Origin: an uncultured Clostridia bacterium
GTDB taxonomy: Bacteria; Bacillota; Clostridia; Oscillospirales; Acutalibacteraceae
Length of the DNA stretch: 8,092 nt
Assembly (NCBI GenBank): GCA_947171615.1
Contig: CAMVYG010000095.1
Coordinates: forward strand, 1 to 8,092
Direction: 5' to 3'
Shown: positions 1 to 5,248 of the stretch, in pieces
How positions within the stretch are numbered: the stretch's first letter is position 1
Layout: each line of letters opens with the position of its first letter
Position numbers and translations under genes: made by a program
Notes under the pieces: model-generated
What the model saw: the letters and a program-made list of their open reading frames with translations, nothing else
The model's database searches: none
Told to the model about the DNA's origin: nothing

Positions 1-1003
1 TTCCCCGCTCAATCAACGCAACGGGCAAAACGACTCGATGCTCCGCCGCCTCTTTTCCCGCCATTTGCTCCAGCAGCACCTGTGCCGCCCGCAAAGCCAG
101 CTCTTTCCTGTTTTGCTGAATGGTGGTGATGGCCGGATAGCAGTATTCAGATACGGAACTGCCGTCAAATCCCACGATCCTCACCTCTTCGGGAACAGCA
201 ATGCCGTTTTGCTGCAGCGCGGTCAGCGCCCCGTAAGCTCTCCAGTCGTTGGTAGCGAAAATCCCGTCAAAGGAAAGCTTCTTTTTTACCATGTAAAAAA
301 TGCGATCCTTAGCCCCCTGGAAATTGGAATCATCATCGCTCAGCCCAACCAGCAGTTCCTGAGCCACCGGCAGGCCATAATCCTTCAAAGCATCCAGATA
401 ACCGCTGAGCCGCTGGGTATTTACCGACAGCGCTTTTTGCTTTGAAAGAAGCAGGATCCTTTTGCAGCCCTTTTTGATCAGCGCTTCCGTGGCAATATAC
501 CCGCCCAAATAGTGGTCGGATTCCACATACACCACGTCGCTTTTTCCTTTTGGCTTGCGGTCAATACAAACGATGGGGATCCCGCTGGCAACAATGTGCT
601 CCGGCAGATCCTCACTTCCGGAAATGCAGATGATCCCATCCACAGATTTGGATTCCAGAATCTTAAAATAAGCCGCTTCCTTTTTATCCTCCTCATTGGT
701 ATTGCAAATGAGCACCGAATACCCCTGTTCAAAAAAATACTTTTCCAGCTCCAGAACAATGGTGGCAAACAGCTCATTTGTAATATCCGGAACGATGACG
801 CCGATGGTATGGGTCTTGTTTTCCCGCAGGCTCTTCCCCGTCATGTCGGTAGTATACTGGTATTCCTGAATGACAGCTTCCACCCGTTTTCCGGTCTCCT
901 CGGAAAAGCGTCCGTTGCGATTGATCACCCGGGAAACTGTTGCAACTGACACGCCGCTCAGCCGGGCGATATCCTTGATCGACACCTTTTTTCTGCTGCG
1001 CAA
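1..1003 (-). CDS. LacI-family transcriptional repressor (C-terminus cut by window edge)
   Basis: A DNA-binding sugar-responsive repressor, probably controlling itself and the divergent allose-type operon. The reading frame is open from a TTG at 1003-1001 to the left edge, giving 334 residues. Family members are usually 330-345 long, so only a few residues are missing. Residues 8-28 form the LacI helix-turn-helix (IKDIARLSGVSVATVSRVIN). A hinge follows at about 51-63 (TGKSLRE), then the periplasmic-binding-protein-like effector domain beginning IGVIVPDI at residue 67. Near the C-terminus VGFDGSSVSEY and AITTIQQ match the family's GFDD and LTT segments. The TTG start is set by an AGGAGG seven bases upstream; a GTG at codon 7 is a less likely start because it would trim the N-terminal arm. 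The family is certain. The effector is not visible; allose or a phosphorylated intermediate is inferred from the neighbours. Confidence 0.93.
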   Translation of the reverse strand, partial: MRSRKKVSIKDIARLSGVSVATVSRVINRNGRFSEETGKRVEAVIQEYQYTTDMTGKSLRENKTHTIGVIVPDITNELFATIVLELEKYFFEQGYSVLICNTNEEDKKEAAYFKILESKSVDGIICISGSEDLPEHIVASGIPIVCIDRKPKGKSDVVYVESDHYLGGYIATEALIKKGCKRILLLSKQKALSVNTQRLSGYLDALKDYGLPVAQELLVGLSDDDSNFQGAKDRIFYMVKKKLSFDGIFATNDWRAYGALTALQQNGIAVPEEVRIVGFDGSSVSEYCYPAITTIQQNRKELALRAAQVLLEQMAGKEAAEHRVVLPVALIERG

Positions 1004-1010
1004 ACGCTTC

Positions 1011-1016
1011 CCTCCT
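1011..1016 (-). promoter_or_regulatory. Ribosome binding site fixing the TTG start of the LacI regulator
   Basis: On the minus strand this reads AGGAGG, a perfect anti-16S match, seven bases before the TTG at 1003. No ATG lies at suitable spacing, so this site decides the non-ATG start. Confidence 0.8.
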
Positions 1017-1029
1017 TTCAAACCCAATC

Positions 1030-1050
1030 GTTACTCATTTGTTACTCATT
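1030..1050. promoter_or_regulatory. Tandem operator-like repeat over the regulator's -10 box and start site
   Basis: The ten-base word GTTACTCATT occurs twice in direct orientation, at 1030-1039 and 1041-1050, an 11-base period or about one helical turn. On the minus strand it reads AATGAGTAAC and begins inside the -10 box of the repressor gene. The left copy extends as AATCGTTACTCA (1026-1037). This resembles AATCGTTTACTCA at 1203-1215, next to the other promoter, from which it differs by one inserted T. Binding by the LacI protein encoded alongside is inferred from the position, the shared word and the CpG next to it; LacI-family sites typically have a CG centre. Confidence 0.5.
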
Positions 1051-1076
1051 ATAGCACAAGGTTGCAGACTTGTAAA
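1048..1076 (-). promoter_or_regulatory. Sigma-A promoter of the LacI regulator gene
   Basis: Read on the minus strand there is a -35 box TTTACA (1076-1071), a 17-base spacer and a perfect -10 box TATAAT (1053-1048). Transcription should start near 1041, about 38 bases before the TTG start codon. The end of the -10 box overlaps the first copy of the operator-like repeat, which suggests autorepression. Confidence 0.8.
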
Positions 1077-1161
1077 TCCCTTTTCTCTGTAAGACCAGTT
1101 GAATATATAGACAAAATCCATAGATGTCTCTTGTACAATCCGCCTATTTTCCCTTTGGAAA

Positions 1162-1190
1162 TTGACACGGGAAGAAAAACCTGTCATAAT
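1162..1190 (+). promoter_or_regulatory. Sigma-A promoter of the allose-type operon
   Basis: A perfect -35 box TTGACA (1162-1167), a 17-base spacer and a -10 box CATAAT (1185-1190) give a near-consensus promoter. The predicted start is near 1197, leaving a leader of about 55 bases before the epimerase start codon. With so strong a core promoter, control is more likely by repression than by activation. Confidence 0.8.
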
Positions 1191-1197
1191 GCCTTTA

Positions 1198-1213
1198 GAG
1201 AAATCGTTTACTC
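1198..1213. promoter_or_regulatory. Imperfect palindromic operator at the operon's transcription start
   Basis: The 16-base sequence GAGAAATCGTTTACTC is an inverted repeat with a central CG; six of eight positions pair between the half-sites. It covers roughly +1 to +16 of the promoter at 1162-1190, a classic blocking position for a LacI-type repressor. Its right half shares TTACTCA with the tandem repeat upstream of the repressor gene. The likely binder is the adjacent LacI-family protein. A CcpA catabolite-repression site also has a CG centre and is an alternative, but the flanking TG and CA of the cre consensus are not well matched. Confidence 0.55.
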
Positions 1214-1233
1214 ACCTCTTATATTTCATTTTC

Positions 1234-1241
1234 AGAAAGGA
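1234..1241 (+). promoter_or_regulatory. Ribosome binding site selecting the ATG at 1252
   Basis: AGAAAGGA lies ten bases before the ATG at 1252. It rules out the in-frame upstream TTG at 1162, which is part of the -35 box and precedes the predicted transcript start. Confidence 0.7.
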
Positions 1242-1251
1242 ACATCACACT

Positions 1252-1905
1252 ATGCACAAAAAGCTTCTCTGCCCTTCCATGATGTGCGCGGATTTCAGCT
1301 GTCTGCAAACAGAAGTTGAGGCATTGGATCAGGCCGGTGCGGATATTTTCCATATCGATATGATGGACGGCCGGTTCGTGCCGAATTTCGGAATGGGGAT
1401 TCAGGATACGGCATGTATCCGCAAGCTCACCGAAAAGCCGATGGAAGTCCATTTGATGATCGACTCCCCCGGAGATTATATAGAACTGTTCGCCGGGCTG
1501 GGCGCCGATATCATCACCGTTCACCCGGAAGCAGATCCGCACCCGAGCAGAACACTGGATAAGATCCGCCAGTTCGGAAAGAAAGCCGGGGTCGCCATTA
1601 ACCCCGGCACCAGTATAGAAACTGTAAAAGAACTGATGCCTCTTGCCGACTACTTTTTGGCTATGACGGTAAACCCCGGCTTTGCCGGACAGAAATATCT
1701 GGAGTTCACAGGCGGAAAGGTCAAAGCCCTTGCTACCCTGAAGGAAAAATACGGCTTCCGCCTCATGGTGGACGGCGCTATCTCTCCACAAAAGATCCAA
1801 ACCCTTTCTGAATGGGGCGTGGACGGCTTCGTTTTAGGGACTTCCGCCCTGTTCGGAAAAGGGGAAGAATATGGAACAATCCTTCCCCGGCTCAGACAGG
1901 CATAA
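1252..1905 (+). CDS. alsE: D-allulose-6-phosphate 3-epimerase (AlsE/Rpe family)
   Basis: A cytoplasmic TIM-barrel epimerase of 217 residues, normal for the ribulose-phosphate 3-epimerase family. It is predicted to interconvert D-allulose-6-phosphate and D-fructose-6-phosphate. Family metal and catalytic residues are in place: Ser9 in CPSMM, His34 and Asp36 in HIDMMDG, His67 in VHLM and Asp174 in VDGAI. The phosphate-binding loop reads MTVNPGFAGQ (138-147). The FAGQ form and the later LGTSALF match E. coli AlsE (MTVDPGFAGQ, VGTSGLF) better than the FGGQ of true ribulose-phosphate epimerases. It is the first gene of the operon, followed within 13 bases by an allose-kinase-like gene and then an RpiB-type isomerase, completing the known allose route. 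The main alternative is a plain pentose-phosphate epimerase. Family is certain; substrate is well supported by context and motifs. Confidence 0.82.
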   Translation: MHKKLLCPSMMCADFSCLQTEVEALDQAGADIFHIDMMDGRFVPNFGMGIQDTACIRKLTEKPMEVHLMIDSPGDYIELFAGLGADIITVHPEADPHPSRTLDKIRQFGKKAGVAINPGTSIETVKELMPLADYFLAMTVNPGFAGQKYLEFTGGKVKALATLKEKYGFRLMVDGAISPQKIQTLSEWGVDGFVLGTSALFGKGEEYGTILPRLRQA

Positions 1906-1918
1906 AAGGAGATACACC

Positions 1919-2845
1919 ATGGAAAAACACACTTATATACTGGGCGTAGACATTGGCGGAACCAATATCCGGCTGGGTCTGGTAGATGAAGAAAACCGAC
2001 TTTCCGGTTATCGAAAGATCCCCCAGGGGGAAATTTTGCAGGGCGAAGATACCCTTCTGAGCCTGGCGGAATACCTGAAGCAATATTTGCGCGATTGCGC
2101 AGAGGGAAAGGAAGTGGCTGCGCTGGCCGCCGGGATCCCTGCCGCCATGAGCCGGGATCGGTCCACCGTATGGAACGCCCCGAATATCAGGGGCTTTAGT
2201 GGAAGAAATGTGTTGGAAGCGTTACAACCCCATTTTCCCTTCCCGATTTTTCTGGAACGGGACGTTACCATGCTGTTCTACTATGACCTGTACCGGTACC
2301 GGATTCCCCACCGGGATATTCTAATCGGCTGCTATATTGGAACCGGGCTGGGAAATGTGATCTCAGTAGACGGGAACCCCCTGGTGGGGAATGACGGAGC
2401 AGCAGGCGAGCTGGGGCATATCCCGGTTTGGGACAAAACCGATCTTTGCGGCTGCGGCAACGAAGGCTGCATGGAAAGCCATGTGGGCGGCAAATATCTG
2501 GTAGAGCTGCAAAGATCCGTATTTCCCGATGTGGAGATCCAGGAGCTGTTCTCCAAAAAAGGCAACACCCCTGAAATAGACCGTTATCTGGAGCACCTGT
2601 CCCTTCCCATCGCTACGGAAATTAACATTCTGAATCCCGCAGTTATTCTTCTGGGCGGCGGAGTCCCCTCCATGCCGGACTTTCCCAAGGAACGGCTGGA
2701 GCAATACATCTACAAGCACAGCCGCAAGCCATATCCCGCTGACAATTTGCACATTGTGTATTCCGATAACCAGGGGGAAAACGGGATCTACGGCAGCGCC
2801 CTGTATGCCCGGGAAAAATTGAAAAACAGGAGTGAAGAAAAATGA
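1919..2845 (+). CDS. alsK: ROK-family D-allose kinase (AlsK-like)
   Basis: A cytoplasmic sugar kinase of 308 residues, predicted to phosphorylate D-allose at C6 with ATP. The ATP-binding motif DIGGTN is at 11-16. The catalytic base is probably Asp115 in ERDV, where most ROK kinases have ENDA. The ROK zinc site is present as His167 (GELGHIPV) with Cys177, Cys179 and Cys184 (CGCGNEGC). LGGGV at 245-249 is the second phosphate-loop region. Several stretches recall E. coli AlsK: IGTGLGN after the base, the GELGHIP block, INILNP, and especially GGGVPSMPDFPKERL with a later R-K/R-P-x-P. The chosen ATG has AGGAG at 1907-1911, seven bases upstream and touching the preceding stop codon. An in-frame ATG at 1871 lies inside the epimerase gene and is rejected. 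An allulose or other hexose kinase role is possible. Confidence 0.8.
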   Translation: MEKHTYILGVDIGGTNIRLGLVDEENRLSGYRKIPQGEILQGEDTLLSLAEYLKQYLRDCAEGKEVAALAAGIPAAMSRDRSTVWNAPNIRGFSGRNVLEALQPHFPFPIFLERDVTMLFYYDLYRYRIPHRDILIGCYIGTGLGNVISVDGNPLVGNDGAAGELGHIPVWDKTDLCGCGNEGCMESHVGGKYLVELQRSVFPDVEIQELFSKKGNTPEIDRYLEHLSLPIATEINILNPAVILLGGGVPSMPDFPKERLEQYIYKHSRKPYPADNLHIVYSDNQGENGIYGSALYAREKLKNRSEEK

Positions 2846-3297
2846 TCGCACTGGCAAGTGACCATATCGGAATTGAGCTGAAGGAAGCAATTATCAAATA
2901 TCTGGACGAACAGCACCTGGAATACCGCGACTACGGAACCTATACCACCGAGCGCTGCAATTACCCGGAGTATGCCCTGAAAGCCGCAAACGCCGTGGCA
3001 AGCGGCGAATGTGAAAAAGGCATTCTCTGCTGCGGAACGGGAGTCGGCATTTCCATTGCGGCCAACAAAGTAAAGGGGATCCGCTGTGTGGTGTGCTCCG
3101 ACTGCTATTCCGCGCTGCTTTCCAGGCAGCACAACAACACCAATATGCTTTCCATGGGCTCCCGGGTGGTAGGCAAGGATCTGGGGCTGATGATCGTAAA
3201 AAGCTGGCTGGAGGGAGAATACGAAGGCGGCAGGCATCAGGTTCGGATCGATGAGATCACCCAGATCGAGGAAACCGGCATGATCCACACCGTGTAA
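2842..3297 (+). CDS. rpiB: RpiB-type sugar-phosphate isomerase (ribose-5-P / allose-6-P isomerase)
   Basis: A 151-residue aldose-ketose isomerase of the RpiB/LacAB family, cytoplasmic. In E. coli, RpiB acts on ribose-5-phosphate and also on D-allose-6-phosphate, giving D-allulose-6-phosphate; the neighbours favour the second role here. Recognisable features are SDHIG (6-10), the catalytic Cys64 before GTGVGISIAANK, SRQHNNTN with His97, GSRVVG, and EGGRHQVR near the C-terminus with Arg131. The segment YGTYTTERCNYPEYA also follows E. coli RpiB closely. Its ATG overlaps the kinase stop in an ATGA, with AGGAG nine bases upstream, so translation is probably coupled. It ends in two in-frame stops, TAATAA. 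Two residues near the active site, Cys63 and Cys64, form a Cys pair. Confidence 0.87.
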   Translation: MIALASDHIGIELKEAIIKYLDEQHLEYRDYGTYTTERCNYPEYALKAANAVASGECEKGILCCGTGVGISIAANKVKGIRCVVCSDCYSALLSRQHNNTNMLSMGSRVVGKDLGLMIVKSWLEGEYEGGRHQVRIDEITQIEETGMIHTV

Positions 3298-3302
3298 TAA
3301 AA

Positions 3303-3310
3303 GAAAGAGG
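3303..3310 (+). promoter_or_regulatory. Ribosome binding site fixing the TTG start of the AraC-family gene
   Basis: GAAAGAGG lies nine bases before the TTG at 3320. No in-frame ATG lies between the preceding stop and the conserved cupin region, so this site supports the TTG start. Confidence 0.6.
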
Positions 3311-3319
3311 TTTGATTTA

Positions 3320-4084
3320 TTGAAAAACTTTGTTTTGGGGAAAACGCTTACGCCTCTCGCGGACTTTCAGGGGCACACCCATGAAGGCTGGGAGATCATT
3401 TTGAACATTTCCGGAGAAGGCTACGACCGCCTGGGAGATGAGGTATATCCTTTTTTCCCCGGTTCCATTCTCTGTGTTCCGCCTAAGGTTTTTCACGCAA
3501 AACAGGCCGCTCAGAAATTCGAGGATATCTATATCACAACTACAGACGCGCACTGCTTTTACGGGCAGAAAGCCTTGACTGCCCAGGACGATGAATTCAA
3601 AAGTCTGGAAAACATTTTCCGGCTGATCTACTACTATTATTACCGTGATTCCCAAACCATCAGCCCAGCTACGGAAAGCCTGTTTCAGGCGCTGGTACAG
3701 CTTTTAAGCGCCCGTTTTCAAACAAAAAGTATTCATCCCTATGCACTGGAGGCTCAGCGGCGGATCATTGAAAATTTTACAAATCCGGAATTTACCATAT
3801 CGGAGATCCTGGAAAACCTGCCAGTATGCGAGGATTACCTGAGAAAGCTTTTCCAAAAAGAATTCCATCTTACCCCTCACGAATATCTGGTAAAGCAGCG
3901 GATCGAATCCGCAAAAAGCCTGCTTGGAATGGGCCCTCAGCGCACTATCTCACAGGTTGCTCTTTCCTGCGGATTTTACGACGCCCACTACTTCAGCCGC
4001 GTATTCAAAAAGCTGACGGGAGTTTCCCCCATGCAGTATCAAAAAGTTCGGAATAATCCACCGAACGGATCGGAAAATTCCTAA
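3320..4084 (+). CDS. AraC-family transcriptional regulator with cupin sensor domain
   Basis: A 254-residue regulator with an N-terminal sugar-sensing cupin domain and a C-terminal double helix-turn-helix. The cupin shows GHTHEGWEI (18-26) and the strand PGSILCVPPKVFHA (47-60). The DNA-binding half includes HTH 1 around 158-180 (FTISEILENLPVCEDYLRKLF) and HTH 2 around 209-230, ending in the family signature GFYDAHYFSRVFKKLTGVSPMQY. A run of five tyrosines (104-108) sits in the linker region. It starts 22 bases after the isomerase gene and so is likely co-transcribed, meaning it is made only when the LacI-type repressor is released. Its target is not shown; the downstream dehydrogenase gene, the glycosidase operon or an off-window transporter are candidates. 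Start codon is TTG. Confidence 0.9.
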   Translation: MKNFVLGKTLTPLADFQGHTHEGWEIILNISGEGYDRLGDEVYPFFPGSILCVPPKVFHAKQAAQKFEDIYITTTDAHCFYGQKALTAQDDEFKSLENIFRLIYYYYYRDSQTISPATESLFQALVQLLSARFQTKSIHPYALEAQRRIIENFTNPEFTISEILENLPVCEDYLRKLFQKEFHLTPHEYLVKQRIESAKSLLGMGPQRTISQVALSCGFYDAHYFSRVFKKLTGVSPMQYQKVRNNPPNGSENS

Positions 4085-4133
4085 CCCTTTCTTCCCCCTG
4101 ACCTGTACAATGGAAATCAGGAAAATACTTTTC

Positions 4134-4142
4134 AGGAAGGGG
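4134..4142 (+). promoter_or_regulatory. Ribosome binding site selecting the ATG at 4149
   Basis: AGGAAGGGG lies six bases before the ATG at 4149. An in-frame ATG at 4110 would add 13 residues upstream of the dehydrogenase fold and has no such site, so it is rejected. No convincing promoter or terminator is visible between 4085 and 4133. Confidence 0.7.
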
Positions 4143-4148
4143 TTCTTT

Positions 4149-5132
4149 ATGAAAACCATTATTTCCACCGGCCCTAAAACCAGCGAGATCCGGGAAGTCG
4201 CTCTTCCGGTTATCAATGACGATCAGATCCTGATCAAAACAAAGTACGTAGGCGTCTGCATGTCCGAGCACTATGACTGGAGCGTGGCAAAGCCCGGTTC
4301 CGCTTTCGGCCATGAACCCATGGGCTATGTGGAGGAAGTCGGAAAAAATGTGACCGGCTTTCAAAAAGGGGACCGGGTCAGCGGCCTGTGGGGAGGCTCT
4401 CTGCCGGGTTCCGGCGGCATGGTCGAATACAATGTGGCAGATCCCCGCAAAGATGTGGTGATAAAGCTTCCGGATAATCTTTCAGACGAGGAGGCCGTTC
4501 TGGAACCGCTGACCTGTATTATGAGCGCTGTCAGCAAGGTAAGAATGACTGTTCCCGGCACTCACGTGGCAGTGGTGGGCTGCGGCTATATGGGCTGCGG
4601 CGCTATCAGCCTGCTGAAGGCCTGCGGCGCTTATGTTGTCGCTATCGATATCCGCCGGGAATCTCTGGAAAACGCCAAAACCTTTGGGGCAGATGAGCTT
4701 TATCTTTACGATGAAGCAAAAGAAAAATTTTCTACATCCAATGGCTTCCCCGGCTTCGAGGCGGTCATGGAATGGGGCGAGACCAACGAGTCTCTGGATC
4801 TGGCCATCAACATCACACAGCAGTGCGGTCAGCTTTGCATCGGCGCCTATCACACCGGCGGAAAGCGCCTGGTGGATATCCAGCAGCTGAATGTAAAGGC
4901 CATCGACTGCCTAAGCACCCACCCCCGTGAGGACCATCTCAACCGGAAGGGCGCTGTAACCGCCGCCGAAATGCTTTCCAGCGGCGCATGGAAGTACCGA
5001 AACGTGAAAACCAAGATCTATCCCTACACCCAGTTTGATCTGGCACAGGCCGAGATGGAGACCAAGTACGGAAGCTTTATGAAGTCTCTGATCGATATGA
5101 CCTGGGAGACCGGAGAGCCCAGAATTTTGTAA
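4149..5132 (+). CDS. Zinc-type medium-chain alcohol/polyol dehydrogenase, substrate unknown
   Basis: A 327-residue medium-chain dehydrogenase/reductase, cytoplasmic, predicted to oxidise a sugar or polyol hydroxyl with NAD. Catalytic zinc ligands of the family can be assigned: Cys37 in VGVCMSEH, His55 and Glu56 in GHEPMG, and Glu119 in VLEPLTC, which corresponds to the sorbitol-dehydrogenase-type Glu. The Rossmann motif VVGCGYMG is at 142-149, and Asp167 at the end of the second strand (AIDIRRE) predicts NAD rather than NADP. The four-cysteine structural zinc lobe normally found around residues 85-115 is absent; that stretch is a short glycine-rich loop (SLPGSGGMVEY). It is the last gene of the operon, 64 bases after the AraC gene and before a strong terminator. 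It has no counterpart in the E. coli als operon. A hexitol (for example allitol) or a sugar C3 hydroxyl are possible substrates by context only. Confidence 0.85.
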   Translation: MKTIISTGPKTSEIREVALPVINDDQILIKTKYVGVCMSEHYDWSVAKPGSAFGHEPMGYVEEVGKNVTGFQKGDRVSGLWGGSLPGSGGMVEYNVADPRKDVVIKLPDNLSDEEAVLEPLTCIMSAVSKVRMTVPGTHVAVVGCGYMGCGAISLLKACGAYVVAIDIRRESLENAKTFGADELYLYDEAKEKFSTSNGFPGFEAVMEWGETNESLDLAINITQQCGQLCIGAYHTGGKRLVDIQQLNVKAIDCLSTHPREDHLNRKGAVTAAEMLSSGAWKYRNVKTKIYPYTQFDLAQAEMETKYGSFMKSLIDMTWETGEPRIL

Positions 5133-5180
5133 TACTTTTTCGGTTTACAATCATTTTCATTTTGATTACATTTTCTCCTA

Positions 5181-5230
5181 AACAACAAGCGCCTTCCGGG
5201 AAGAAACCCGGAAGGCGCCTGTTGTTTTTT
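5181..5230. terminator. Intrinsic terminator shared by the two converging operons
   Basis: Two 20-base arms (5181-5200 and 5207-5226) pair at 19 of 20 positions around the six-base loop AAGAAA. On the plus strand the stem runs into a T-run (TTGTTTTTT, ending at 5230), giving a strong terminator for the dehydrogenase operon 48 bases after its stop. On the minus strand the exit side reads TTGTTGTTT, so it may also stop the glycosidase transcript, which ends at 5249. The T-tail is better for the plus strand. Confidence 0.92.
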
Positions 5231-5248
5231 GAACTTTTTACGGCCTTT

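Noticed and set aside
1198..1213. CcpA catabolite-repression (cre) site as the sole reading of the palindrome
   Set aside because: The CG centre fits, but the outer TG and CA of the cre consensus do not. The similarity to the repeat at the repressor's own promoter favours the local LacI-type protein.
1162..1251. In-frame upstream TTG start that would lengthen the epimerase by 30 residues
   Set aside because: The TTG is part of the -35 box of a near-consensus promoter and lies before the predicted transcript start. The ATG at 1252 has a good ribosome binding site and gives the normal family length.
1219..1800. Minus-strand open frame of 193 codons over the epimerase gene
   Set aside because: It is fully antisense to a gene with clear catalytic motifs and shows no family resemblance.
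1871..1918. In-frame ATG upstream of the ROK kinase start
   Set aside because: It lies inside the epimerase gene and lacks a binding site. The ATG at 1919 has AGGAG at seven bases, and the protein then begins as ROK kinases usually do.
4090..4142. Possible RNA hairpin hiding the dehydrogenase ribosome binding site (C-run near 4094 against G-run at 4139-4142)
   Set aside because: The pairing is short, with a long loop and mismatches, and there is no T-run or second conserved stem, so neither a riboswitch nor a terminator can be supported.
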